A DNA stretch of 64,000 bases from Lenzites betulinus (GCA_022264855.1 JABYQU010000001.1:806001-870000); one strand, 5' to 3'; numbered from the stretch's first letter, positions 21,682-32,689 are shown. Made by a program: numbers and translations. Notes: generated by a model from the letters alone, not told the origin.

Positions 21682-21954
21682 AGGAGAAAGAGGGTAAGCG
21701 TGGGCGCAGCGCAGCACAGCCTGGGTCGCCCGTTTTGTAAGTGCTGACGCTCAAAATTGACTGCGCCAACATTCATAGCTTAAGAATGATAGCTGATGTT
21801 TCCCATTGCGATGGGAAGCGTTTCTAAGCCACGGCTCTCCTGGAAACACTGATACCAGGTATACTGGCAGCGAAGAATCTATCATACATCTGTACAGCTT
21901 CTACGGTTTCTCTGCTTCATACCTCATACTAAAACCTATCAAGGAATGCCTAGC

Positions 21955-22941
21955 TTACTTGGAAGCTTTGGACGCCTGGATAGTGCCCTTTGCGTCCTCC
22001 ACGAACTTCTTCAACACCGCGACGTCATCCCCCTCAGGCAAAGCCTTCTCTACCCGCTTAAACAGATGAGCAAAGCCGTGGTGAATATGCGCCTCGCCTT
22101 CGCCTAGACCCTCGCGGACAAATGCCGATATCTCCTCCATTTCGCCCACCCAGCGGTAAGCTTTAGGAAGCATGCCGGGGATACTCTTCGTGATACGCTC
22201 TAGGACCTGTGGCTGCGAGTCGCCCAGTTCAAGAAGAAGAGCTTGGGCGGTAGCCGGTGAAGACGCATGCGCAGCTGAAGGGACGGCATCAGTCCACACT
22301 GTACGCAATGAAGATCTGAAGGATCGACACCACTCACCCAAGATCATCGTTGCAGCGAGGCCGCTGAAGCCCTTGGATAGACCTGCATATGACATCTTCA
22401 ACGCGCTTGCATCACCGATTCCGGCTCCTTCTCCCGTCAACGCCACGACCCGAAGCCCCCATTTCTCGAGCCCTGCGAACGCGTCCAGGAGGTCTGTGTC
22501 GGCGGGGTCCGCCGAGGCGTAGAATGCAGGCTTGTAAGTATCGTCCGGCGGTCCTCCAACAATGCCGGCGTCGAGGAATCGCACTGCGCTCCCCTCGAAG
22601 ACATGCGCGATCTTCTTCACGGTCTGGGGGCTCACGGCGTTGCAGTCTACAAACGCAATCTTACGGCCCTCGACCGCCTCCCCGTACGCCTGCCGAAAGG
22701 ACTCGGCAAACGCGAGTGCGGAGCTCGGTGGGAGGATGCTCAGGATCCATTCCGCGCGTTGGGCGATGTCGGCGAGGGATGCATCTTGCATGCCTGCGGC
22801 GCGGGCACGCTCGACCGTAGCGGGGGAGCGTCCTGCAAGCGTGGTGAGGACTATGCAGCCCGACTTGGCAAACTGGTGGCCGACAGCGGCCCCCATGGCG
22901 CCTGGCGCGATCACTGCAATGGTAGGGCCCTGCGATGTCAT
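21955..22941 (-). CDS. NADP-binding 6-phosphogluconate/3-hydroxyisobutyrate dehydrogenase-like protein with DUF1932 domain
   Basis: Two exons: 22338..22941 and 21955..22274 (intron 22275..22337, GTGAGT..TTCAG), 307 aa. The N-terminal Rossmann fold has IAVIAPGAMGAAVGHQFAKS (a GxGxxG-like dinucleotide motif written APGAMGAA), then ILSILPPSSALAFAESF and FVDCNAVSPQTVKKI. The C-terminal helical domain contains LKMSYAGLSKGFSGLAATMI and AHASSPATAQALLLEL, a DUF1932-type domain. Relatives are NADP-dependent beta-hydroxyacid dehydrogenases; the substrate is unknown. The lysine of LKMSYAGLSKG would be the catalytic Lys of this superfamily. Probably cytosolic, since no signal or membrane segment is seen. 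Confidence 0.87.
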   Translation of the reverse strand: MTSQGPTIAVIAPGAMGAAVGHQFAKSGCIVLTTLAGRSPATVERARAAGMQDASLADIAQRAEWILSILPPSSALAFAESFRQAYGEAVEGRKIAFVDCNAVSPQTVKKIAHVFEGSAVRFLDAGIVGGPPDDTYKPAFYASADPADTDLLDAFAGLEKWGLRVVALTGEGAGIGDASALKMSYAGLSKGFSGLAATMILGEWCRSFRSSLRTVWTDAVPSAAHASSPATAQALLLELGDSQPQVLERITKSIPGMLPKAYRWVGEMEEISAFVREGLGEGEAHIHHGFAHLFKRVEKALPEGDDVAVLKKFVEDAKGTIQASKASK

Positions 22942-24157
22942 CGTAGCGACTAGGACGTTTACTAAGATATCGAGTGAGGGTGATCGCGTGAGTATGTTGT
23001 TGGGATGGCAGCGATTGGGCTGAGATCAAGCTTACGGTAGAGGTTTCTAATGTCCTCGAAGCTTGCTGCCGACGCAGGAGGTTGGGGGCAGCCACAAGCC
23101 TTTGCAGTACTAGTAGTAGTGGGCAAAGGTCAGTAAGTGATATTAATACTACTACTTTCGGCAAACCCCGTTCGAAGTAAGTTACTACCGTCACGTTCAT
23201 ATGTTCAAACGTTCACACACTGAATTCAACCGCTGCAACAACTCAGGCCCTGCGCTCTTCCTGTCAGTATGGGTCAGCTTGCAGCGGTATGTACTCAAAT
23301 ATGATGCTTATAGCTCGGATATAGTCTTCCTCTTCATCACGTTAGGCACGCCCTTTGCAGGACCGTCCGTTGCTGAGCTACGTCTAACGTTCTCTAATGC
23401 GACCGCCGGGGATATACATGTAGCTCTTAGCCGGCTGGCGGAGCGATAGGTAGGGCTGGTGTCTGTGGCCAACATGCAGGGAGAAGACATTCAGTCAATT
23501 CTGACGACGCTGCACCTCGCAGATTATCGATCATCACTCTGACTCGGACTCCTAGTGTCGGTGCACTGTCAATGTCATTGGGCTACTGTTTTCATTGCAT
23601 GGTTTTGCAAATTTATGGGCTGTACAGAGTGCATCGTCCCGCACTACATATGGTATGTGAGTTCTCATATTCATCGCCCGGCCTGTCGTATGCTCATGCG
23701 GAGTTTTTAGACCGTGATACCCGAGTATGCGCGCCATGCCCCCTTACGAAGTCCAAGTCCCACTAGGCCCCTGTTAGTCGGGCAACTGAAGAAGGGAGTC
23801 ATAGTAGAAATTTCCACTCATGCGTCTCGGGAACTGCCCCCGGGGAACCCTTTTTCTCATGCGGGATGTGATTATGATCACATTGCTGTCTCCGAGGGTA
23901 AAGAAGACCTACGAAATCTCTCACGGGGAGCCTGCGCCGAACCTTCGTTTCTCAGGCCAGGTGCTGCATTCCCTTCGGCGCCCTTGTGGTTGCTATTACG
24001 CGCGTGCACAGACATTCGGCAGATTGACGCTTCGTGACAGGGCGCTCGGAGAGCAACCGCGGGCATTTAACTAGCCGCCCCACATCGAGAGAGGAGTCTC
24101 CCGACCTCCATATCCATCCCCAGGAAAGCTCGAAACAGCCTGCTTCGCGCCTTCAAG
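22942..24157. other. Intergenic region
   Basis: 1.2 kb divergent promoter region between the dehydrogenase (minus) and the OPT transporter (plus). It contains a small dyad of AGTAGTAGT and ACTACTACT near 23112-23156. No gene was recognised. Confidence 0.45.
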
Positions 24158-27100
24158 ATGGCCACTGTCGCCGACTCCGAGGTCAATGTCCTCAACAGGA
24201 CGCCGAGTTCGATGGGATCCTCCAATGAGAAGGAGCGGATCGAAGTTGTAGAGGAAGAATATCAGCTAGAGAAGCCAGACATGTTCGTCCTTTTTTTGTC
24301 GTTATGAAAACCTCGGCATTGAAGCCAGAAAACGACACGCAGTTCTCGGCCGTTCCCTCGAGACCCTAATGAAATGATCGAGACACACCAATTGACGGTC
24401 AGGCAAGTAAAGCTACCCGTCCACCTAATTTAGGGTCTCGACTGATTGTGTATACAGAGCTGTATTTGTTGGATGCTGTCTCGGTGCTGTCGGTTTGTGT
24501 TGTTCAACACGTGGATTATACGAGACATACTCACCGCGCTTATAGTCGGAGCTTCCAACATATATCTCGGCTTAAAGACAGGATTTACATTCGGCCCTCA
24601 GGTATGTGTAGAAAACGCTGAACTATGAAGCCGTGCTGATTTCATGATCTAGCTCTTTGGTGTATGTTTCCGTCTCGTTCGTCTGGGCTGGCAAGGTGAT
24701 GACCAGATTATTCCAGGCCATTTTCGGATTTGCGATCATAAAACCAATCTCGAAGGCGCTCCCCGAGTCAGGCCTCATTGGACGTCTTTTCGGCGGCCCC
24801 TTCGGCCCAAAAGAGAACTGCACAGTCCAAAGTGCTGCTACAGGTGAGAATGCTGCGCACTCATATCTATGACTCAGTCACTCACGGTTGCGTATACTCT
24901 CACATAGCTGCGGGTGGAATTGGCATCCTTTTCGTCAGTGCCGTCCCCGCGCTCTATCGCCTTGGCCTCCTTTCCCCTCTCCCGAAGTCAGATATTGGAA
25001 GACTGATAGCGCTGACGGCTTGTGCTAGCTTCTTCGGTGTATTCTTTGTGATCCCGCTGCGCAAGTACTACATCGTGAAGCAAAAGTTGACGTTCCCCAC
25101 GCCTGCCGCGACTGCAGTCACCATACATGCACTCCATAACAGTCGTACCGGTGCTGTCGCTGCAAGGAAAAAGTCGCTTGCGCTGTTGTGGTCGTTCGTC
25201 GCAGCATTCTGCTTCAAGGTGGTCAGCGGCTATGCGCCTGGGGTGGTATGTCAAAGTTAATATGGGTATCTGCGCGTGCTCATGGTTGATTTTCAGCTGT
25301 TTGACTGGCACATTGGTTGGACCCTGTACCGCATCGGATTCACTAGCATAATTGCTCTAGACAATTACGGGTGGTTTATCGAGTGTAGGTGCTATCCTGC
25401 GCGTCTGCTTCTACACATCATGACCCCCTCCGACAGTCACACCTGCTTTTTTCGGAGCGGGCATGCTTTCGGGATTGAATGCGAGTTGGAGCTTCTGTAC
25501 GTGACTTCTTCTAATCGCTACTACGTATGCGAATTCTGACAGATCCTCGCAGTGGGAGGCTCAGTTCTGGCTTGGGGAATCAGTACGCATACTAGATAAA
25601 TGCATCATGTTTGTTTTAGAACTAACGATACCCACAGTCGCACCATCCCTAATCAAGAACGGTCTGGCTGTTGGCGAATCAATCTCGGACGAATTCCCTC
25701 TAGTATCGTACAACGCGCTCAGCTTCGACGACCCCTCGGATTTCACTACTGCGCCTTCGCCGCGTTACTGGTTGCTATGTAGGCATGCTATACCCAAATC
25801 CCTGAATTTATCTGGCTCACATCCATACAAGGGCCTGGTATCCTCGTGATGTTGGTGTACTCTTTTGTAGAGCTTGGCATGAATTCCGGATTCATTATCA
25901 CCGGTAAGCGCTGTGAATACCCGTACTCTGACTTCCCGCCGCTCATCATGTTCTCTATAGCGCTCCGCAACATCAAGTTCAACGCGAACCCGCGCTCCTG
26001 GTTCCGTGATTCCGCGGTAACGGATGAAGATGATGAAGACGAAAGCCCGCCTGAGGACCGCGTGCCAACATTGTGGTGGACGGGCGGCCTCGCGGCAAGC
26101 ACCATTATGTGTTGCGCGATCCTCGCGAAGATGTTCCACATGAACGTCGGGGAAGCAATCCTGTCACTCATCCTCGGATTTGTCTTCTCCTTCATCGGCG
26201 TACAGAGTGCGGGTACCACGGATGTGAACCCTGTTACCGCTGTTGCTAAGGTGCGTGCGGGATGCGTACGTGTATAGATGAGCAGTATACTCAAGGAGCA
26301 TGTGCAGGCCTCACAGCTGGTTTTCGGAGGCATCTCGAAGGGCGCGCACCTGGCGCAAGCTCCGGCGCAAACGGTCAATCTCACAGCCGGCATCATTGCC
26401 GCTGGCTCAGCCGCACAGTCAACTGATATGACAGGTACGTTCCCACCTTAGACCGCGCTGGTTTTTGGCTGACCCACTGCCATTCCATCATACTAGGTGA
26501 CCTGAAAACCGGATATCTCCTCCGTGCAAAGCCACGCAATCAGTTTGTCGCCCAGCTCTGCGGCGCGGTTGTCGCCATGTTCCTGAATGTGGGACTGTTT
26601 ATTTTGTTCACCACGGCTAGCAATTGTATTCTGTATGAGCCATTTTTACATGCCTATCTGCTACACCACTAAACTGACATGTTGACTTTTAGGCACCCGG
26701 AGGTCACCGAAAGCTGCCCGTATCAGGCCCCGAGTGTGAGCGCATGGGTCGCAGTCGCGGTCGCGGTCACCTCTCCGTCGTTGCGTGAGTATATTATGCG
26801 CGCTATGAATTGAGCGACTGATTAATCTTGTACTTTGACCAGCGATTCCATCGTCATCGGGCTTCACAGCAATTGGCCTGGGTATCTTCGTTGTCATCAT
26901 GGTCGTCGCCAAGGTGCGCGTTGATGCGTTCCGATATTCATGTCCGGCTGCTGAACCAAGCCGGCGTCATTCTGCAGCACATCTGGGTCCCGAAGAAGTA
27001 CTGGCAGTACATCCCCAACTGGAACGCCGTTGGCCTGGTAAGCACCTTGGATCTGTGTAGAAGTCCCTGAGTCGCTCATATACGGATTTTGACAGGCATT

Positions 27101-27519
27101 TGTTGCCCCGCAAATTCCGTTCTCTATCGCTATGTGAGTGGCTAATGTTGTTTGAGTACCCATAGAGGACATCAAGAAGTACTTACATCTCATTAAGGGC
27201 GATTGGGTCCGTATTCAACTACGTCTGGGCGAAGCGCAACCCCAAGGGTTTCGACATGTATATGTTCGCCGTCGCGGTACGTACTTCAGTGCAGCTAGTT
27301 TGTCCTCCGTGTGACTGACGGACACGCGTCAGGCTGGTATGCTTGCGGGCGAGGGTCTCGGCGGTGTTCTTCAGGCACTTCTCGCCATCGCGAAGGTGGA
27401 CGGGTCTTGTGAGTCCATGGCTTTCTTCTTGCCCCTCCGGTGTCCGGATCAAGCAGCTGATAACCTCCTCAGTGTTTGGCACTGCTATTGGGTGTCCGGG
27501 TCTCGAGTTTTGCGGCTGA
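24158..27519 (+). CDS. OPT-family oligopeptide transporter
   Basis: Twenty-two exons: 24158..24282, 24343..24402, 24458..24492, 24546..24601, 24653..24661, 24717..24843, 24908..25245, 25297..25384, 25437..25496, 25553..25582, 25638..25778, 25832..25903, 25961..26250, 26308..26434, 26497..26632, 26693..26784, 26843..26913, 26978..27037, 27096..27133, 27198..27276, 27333..27408 and 27473..27519, all in frame to 718 aa. OPT proteins are proton-coupled importers of short peptides or metal chelates. Typical stretches are GASNIYLGLKTGFTFG, KLTFPTPAATA, GWFIEFTPAFFGAGML, AGTTDVNPVTAVAKASQLVF and NYVWAKRNPKGFD; 14-16 membrane spans are expected. Intron 2 (24403..24457) starts GC rather than GT, with the normal context AG|GCAAGT, and exon 5 is only 9 nt (Leu-Phe-Gly). 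The N-terminus is hydrophilic and cytosolic. Uptake of peptides from external proteolysis is a reasonable inference. Confidence 0.93.
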
Positions 27520-27768
27520 TCAATGATATACCTTGTCGATTTCGTTCACCTTGTTGATCACGAAGGAGGTGTATGTTTGATGTGATGTCTGTTTTCGGAG
27601 TTGTGTAGGTGCGCATGTAACTTGATAAAGTACTTCTTCGGTCACGTCTGTAATGTCAAGAAACGATTTGACGATGCCATATGACCGTCAGGTTGGATGT
27701 GCAGCTATACTCTACCTTCCCTTAGAGGACTAGGCTGCCTTCCGCAGAACTAGAGGATAGTTTACGAG
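27520..27768. other. 3' flank of the OPT gene
   Basis: OPT 3' UTR and spacer leading to the MITE target site. Nothing else was recognised. Confidence 0.5.
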
Positions 27769-28157
27769 CCTAGACCAGGACCCCCGACAACCGCCCAAGA
27801 TGCCTGATGACGCCGACCGCGATTTTGCCCAAAATGTCAGGGGTCAACAGGCCTGTTAGACGCCCACTTTTGTCCGGATAAAATCAGGCTTTCGAGCCTT
27901 AAAAAGGCAGAAAATGTCCGAAAGTGGGCGCTAAACCATCACAGGCCTGATTTTGGGCGCTCAATATATGTTTAGCGCCCGATTGGGCCGAAGCTGATGG
28001 CTCTTTTTGGCATCCATGTCCGGACCATTTCCACAGGCCTTTCGGCGTCTAAGCCCTGTTTTGTCCGGATGGCAACAGGCATACCCCCCAAGAAACCTAA
28101 TTCCTGTCCGGATGGTCATCAGGGATCTTGCAGAATTGTCGGGGGTCCTCCTAGACC
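27769..28157. mobile_element. Non-autonomous hAT-like MITE (373 bp) with 8-bp target-site duplication
   Basis: The element spans 27777-28149 and is flanked by a perfect direct repeat CCTAGACC (27769-27776 and 28150-28157). Its ends are inverted repeats: AGGACCCCCGACAA is identical at both ends, and a further CAAGAT and CCTGATGAC match, giving 29 of 35 positions. An 8-bp duplication is the hallmark of hAT transposases. Inside, TGTCCGGA recurs at 27871, 28017, 28062 and 28105, each followed shortly by CAGG, like subterminal transposase-binding sites. An 11-bp internal inverted repeat GGGCGCTAAAC / GTTTAGCGCCC lies at 27926-27936 and 27970-27980. No transposase frame is present, so it would need a helper element. 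The intact duplication and ends point to a fairly recent insertion. Confidence 0.9.
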
Positions 28158-29007
28158 AAGTTGTACAACCGTAATTAGCGATGCGCTTACTGATACCAGC
28201 GGTCCGGGAACGGTGGACTCGGAAGCGCGTAAGCGCCCTACGTTCGTCCGTTAGAATCGGATCCTTTACTCTCATCCTTCACCGTACATACGCAGCACGG
28301 TCAAGTCATGCATACTACCAATCCTCAAACCATAGGTTACCCCATTGAGCCTCTCACTGAATCAACTACTTGAAGTGGGCTTTGTACGAATCCCATCGAG
28401 TTGCCGGGTACTAATGGCTTTCTCAGCGTGAAACGTCGACGGCGAGCCATCGTCGGAATACCACTATCATGATGCATTGGCTCAAAGCCGATGGACCAAC
28501 TCATCAATGCTACAGATGAAGGGTGTTATCCCTTCTATCTTGTGGATGCGCTATAGGTTGAATGCCCACGGAGCGCAGCGGTAAGACGCCGCTCAGGTCA
28601 TAACTCAATCATCCCCGGTAGCATGAACGGAGTTGCCCGGAAACTGTTGAACCCTCTCCCCCCACTGGCGATACGCCGTCGAATCATGCATCGGGGGAAA
28701 AGTATGATCAATCTCGCAGTGTGCGCTCATGGAAATTATGGGCTCATCACGGTGACCGGGCGCAGCGACGGGGGTTAGAGCGTTGAACTCTATATCCACG
28801 TCACCCCGAACTCCCTGAGTCCCATATATATATGCACCCTTGTGCATCGGGTCACTGGTCATTCCTTGAACATCTATCCAGCGTTACACTTTTACCGCTA
28901 CCTCTACCCACTGCCCAGCTAATGACGGGGACTTTTAACACTGGTCTGTACACAGTGATCTCTTTTATTGGTGCTCTCCAACTCACATACCCTAAGCACC
29001 CAGTGAT
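28158..29007. other. Intergenic region upstream of the OYE gene
   Basis: Promoter region. A TATA-like run CATATATATATGC lies near 28823-28835, about 175 bp before the start codon. A tRNA-like string near 28570-28610 was examined and rejected. No gene was recognised. Confidence 0.45.
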
Positions 29008-30512
29008 ATGTCTTCTGATACTCCAGCTCTCTTCAAGCCTACCGTCGTAGGTCAGCTCAAGCTCGCCCACCGCGTTGTAATGGCACCCCTTACTCGACTC
29101 CGTGCCGACGACAACCATGTGCCCACCAAACTCGGCGTCAAGTACTACGAGCAACGAGCCAGCGTCGCCGGTACTCTCCTCATCACGGAGGGCACCTTGA
29201 TCTCGCCGCAGGCAGGTGGCATAATGCATGTCCCAGGTATCTGGAGCGCCGCCCAGATCGCTGCTTGGAAGAGGGTACGTGCACGACCTTCAGCCCACGC
29301 AAGGCGCGCTGGTGCTCCGGGCTCATATGGTTTGTAACCTTTGGCAGATTACGGACGCGGTACATGCAAAGGGTTCATCTATCTACCTCCAATTATGGGC
29401 CATGGGCCGAACCGCGCGTCCTCCAATGCTGCACCGGGAAAGTCCGGACTATCCCCACGTCGCGCCATCTCCAATTCCCTTGAGCAGTAGCCCCGACAGC
29501 ATCCCTCGAGAGCTCACCAAGGATGGTAAGTGCCATGCCCTTTGGTGTACAGGAGACGCCACATTCTCATCTGCCGCGTACATCTCGTCAGAAATCAAAG
29601 AGTACGTCCAGTGGTATGCCACCGCAGCCGCAAACGCCGTCCACGAAGCTGGCTTCGACGGTGTGGAGATCACGGCTGCCAACGGCTACTTGATCGACCA
29701 GTTCCTCCAAGACGTCTCAAACCAGCGGACAGACGAGTACGGCGGCCCAGTCGGAAACCGTGCTCGGTTCGCGCTCGAGGTAGTAGAAGCGGTCGTTGAG
29801 GCCGTCAGCCAGACGAAGACCGCAATCCGTCTCAGCCCGTGGAGTGTGTGGCAAGGTCAGTACTAAACTCATGTCTGGGACTAGACTACTAGTGGCGCTA
29901 CATTACTCATCCCCATTGCGTCCCTAGATATGCGCGAGGAGAATCCCGTGCCTACTTTCAGCTACCTCGCTGAGGAGCTCAAACAGAGATTTCCCAACCT
30001 TGCATACCTTCATGTGGTCGCTCCCAGCAGCCCGAACAGTAAAGGCCCCGAACACGAGTCCGTAAGTAACGACTCCTACCTCGCTTCGCAAAGCACTACG
30101 GCTAATCCATCAACGACGTCACACAGGACACCCACTTCATCCACAAGATATGGGCGCCGCGGGCCATGATCACTACTGGCGGGTACGACCGCGAGTCAGG
30201 CCTCCAAGTTGCAGAGGAAACGGGCCAGCTTGTCGGTTATGGCACTGCTTTCCTTGCCAACGTGAGTGATTCGCGTCCTAACTCAAGTGATGCAGTCAAC
30301 TTATGTGCTCCCTTCGCCATTCGCAGCCCGATCTACCCTTCCGCCTGCAGCACAACATCGAGCTGAACGAACCCGATCAGCAGACGGTTTATCTGCCAAT
30401 GAGTGAAAAGGGCTACACCACCTACCCGTTCTCGGAGGAGTTCCTCACATTGGCCAGCGAATTAGAAGCGCACTACCTCCCGAAACCCTCGCCTCGTCTT
30501 GGGTACCCATAA
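29008..30512 (+). CDS. Old Yellow Enzyme family NADH:flavin oxidoreductase with altered active-site residues
   Basis: Six exons: 29008..29274, 29348..29525, 29592..29855, 29928..30061, 30127..30261 and 30327..30512, 387 aa. OYEs are FMN-dependent TIM-barrel ene-reductases that reduce activated C=C bonds with NAD(P)H. Conserved parts are [11 protein letters not shown] (FMN-contacting Thr), [39 protein letters not shown] and ANPDLPFRL. Two normally conserved residues differ. The substrate-binding His of EIHxANGYL is Thr here (EITAANGYL, codon 29672-29674) while the Asn and Tyr remain, and the FMN-phosphate Arg of the GRxF motif is Thr ([12 protein letters not shown]). The frame is otherwise intact and ordinary in length. 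Activity may be shifted or lost. The physiological substrate is unknown. Confidence 0.92.
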
Positions 30513-30743
30513 ATGTAGATGAGCAATAGAGTTCCATTCCAGGACGATATATGAGGTGCCCAAAGTATACCTGGATAGTGTGGAGCGTCGCTCTGCTGCA
30601 GAACAGATATTCATGCGTCAAACGCTCTGAGCTAGGGTCATCTACCATGACTGATGTAGTATGAATGTGGGGTAGAGATACAACATTCATAAGTCCGAAT
30701 AAGCCATAAGCAGCATGACTCCCGATAACATATGCGAAAGAGC

Positions 30744-31398
30744 CTAGAGCTCTTCGCGCGGGCCCTTTGCGTCCAAGCCCACCAGTTCCACGTCGAAGAC
30801 AAGCGCAGAGTTGGGGGGAATGACGTTGCCGAAGCCGCGAGGGCCTGACTCCAATTGCACATTAGCTCTGCGCAAGCACATAAGCTGGAAATACGCACCG
30901 TAGGCCATGGCGGGAGGAATGGTGAGGATGCGCTTCTCGCCCACGCACATGCCCTTGAGGCCCTCTTCCCAGCCCTTGATGACCTGTCCGCTGCCAACTG
31001 AAAGCCGTATTCAAGCGATCAGCAGGGCACTGGTGTACGCCGGGTAGTTCACGTACGATTCAACGGGAGAGGGCTTCCCCGGTCGCGGCTGAATGTGCAT
31101 GTATCATTAGCCCGGGGCCGCGTTCAAGTAGACTTCAAGGACTGACCTGGAGTCAAACTTGTTGCCGTTGGAGAACAAAGTACCGGTCTGAGAGATAGGG
31201 TTTAGCAATGGCTTCGTTTATTGCGACGTTCCTACTTACGTAGTGCACTTGCAGACGGTCGCCATTTTGTGACTTGATCTTGCACTCCTCAGGCGTGAAT
31301 GTCGTGTCGATCTTGAGCTCCGTAGGGGTATCTTGGGCAGTCACGGCCAGCGCAAGAGCAAGAGCGGAGATACAGCCAAGAATGCGCATGAAGAACAT
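30744..31398 (-). CDS. ER FKBP-type peptidyl-prolyl cis-trans isomerase
   Basis: Five exons: 31240..31398, 31147..31187, 31057..31088, 30899..30997 and 30744..30844, 143 aa. A signal peptide covers roughly residues 1-21 ([18 protein letters not shown] core). The single FKBP domain has [38 protein letters not shown] and LVFDVELV, which supply the Tyr, Asp, Trp and Phe residues of the FK506/proline pocket. The C-terminus ends REEL, a KDEL-like ER-retrieval signal. These features fit the FKBP2/Fpr2 group, which helps fold proteins in the ER lumen. The start could also be Met4. The gene diverges from eL39 across about 260 bp. Confidence 0.92.
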
Positions 31399-31658
31399 GG
31401 TCGTGGATGGGATGGAGGAGGTGTGGGATCAGAGCAGCTTCCCCGGACGAGACAGCACTACGTTACGAGCGCTTAAGCGGAGACGCGTCGCGGACACGTC
31501 GCGCGCCGGTGGCTGTGAAACCGCACCCGTGGGAATGTACACGTGCACTTAACCCAATTCGGAGGCTTAGTCAGAACTGTACAGGGCGAACCGTCGCCAA
31601 CCTTAATTTTCCTCCCTTTTCCACCGACCGCCGCCGCCCCCGTACGACACCAAGAACG
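31399..31658. promoter_or_regulatory. Shared divergent promoter region of FKBP and eL39
   Basis: The 260-bp interval is the only upstream sequence available to both genes unless regulatory sites lie inside coding regions. The eL39 side is pyrimidine-rich (31600-31630), as is common for ribosomal-protein leaders. No TATA box is evident. Bidirectional use is inferred from geometry. Confidence 0.5.
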
Positions 31659-32015
31659 ATGGTATGTCGCTGCGTCTACCCTCCTAGAGCCCCGTACGGT
31701 CGTTCTTTGTTCCTGTATGCTGACTGTGATGGTTCTGCGTGTGTAGCCTTCCCAGAAGACCTTCCGCACGAAGCGCATCCTTGCCAAGGCCTCGCGCCAG
31801 AACCGGTGAGTTATATGTTCTACCAGGGAGTGAGAAGAGGTGTACTGAGGCCTGTACGATAGCCCCATCCCCCAGTGGTTCCGCCTGAAGTCGGATACCA
31901 AAATCCAGGTGCGTGAAGCGGTTTCGCATGACTAGATCTCTATACTCAAGCAGCGAATCTTCTACAGTACAACGCCAAGCGTCGTCACTGGAGGCGCACC
32001 AAGCTCAACATCTAA
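31659..32015 (+). CDS. rpl39: 60S ribosomal protein eL39
   Basis: Four coding exons: 31659..31661 (only the ATG), 31747..31805, 31863..31908 and 31968..32015, giving 51 aa, the standard eL39 length. The product has QKTFRTKRILAKASRQNRPI, PQWFRLKSDTKIQYNAKRRH and WRRTKLNI, matching the basic eL39 family almost end to end. eL39 lines the lower part of the nascent-peptide exit tunnel of the large ribosomal subunit. The first coding exon holds just the start codon, a known arrangement in ribosomal-protein genes. The exon is supported by the donor ATG|GTATGT and the acceptor GTGTAG. Confidence 0.97.
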
Positions 32016-32689
32016 GCCCCGTATCCCACTCCTCGTACCTGCCAGCCATCATCATGCCGCTGTTGTAGTTGTATTGGGGCTTATGATTTGACCGGAGGGT
32101 GGTTGGACGCCAGACCGGACCCCTCCTCGCACGCACCACCGGGATCGCATCCACATCGCGCACGCACACACATGTATCGCTCTGTTACCGGCCTATGGCA
32201 CTCGCTAAAATCTCCGCATGCGCTATGACATTTCGCTTCGCCTCTTGGACAAGCCGAGGCGACTAGACTCAACTTGTTTCGCGGCGCCTCTGGAATCCCA
32301 GCTGTGCGTGGATAATGCGCCACGATCCGTGTTCATTTCAGAATGGCTTGTTCGCCAAATACCTCTGCAGCGATCAGATGCTGTAGAAATGTGCTCCTAG
32401 CTCTGGTCAGGAGTCGGTCCTTGAGACGAATTAGGAAAGTTATGTTGCGTATGAATGCAATGCGAGCGGAGTACTCGATGAAGCCGATAGCTTCTGATTT
32501 TAACATAGACAAACAACGCCGAGCCACGTGCGCTGGGCCCACTAACGCGCCGCAGTGGCAGCAGCCTCCGCCACCTGGTCCTTGTCCACGTATCACTTGG
32601 CCGCTCGCTTGGCTCTATTCTCCAGCACCTTGTGTGCGATAATCTCAACTTCATCGGCTTACTGGACTGGATACACGGCTTCTCACAAC
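32016..32689. other. Intergenic region
   Basis: eL39 3' UTR followed by the GET1 promoter. Frames here are short and unsupported. Confidence 0.45.

Noticed and set aside
28570..28640. tRNA-Met-like string (GAGCGCAGCGGTAAGACGCC followed by GGTCATAACTC)
   Set aside because: The D-arm and CAT anticodon look similar to initiator tRNA, but the anticodon stem does not pair and no T-arm B-box follows.
29526..29591. Continuous reading of the OYE gene through this segment
   Set aside because: It starts GTAAGT and ends CGTCAG; splicing restores [13 protein letters not shown], the conserved OYE order.
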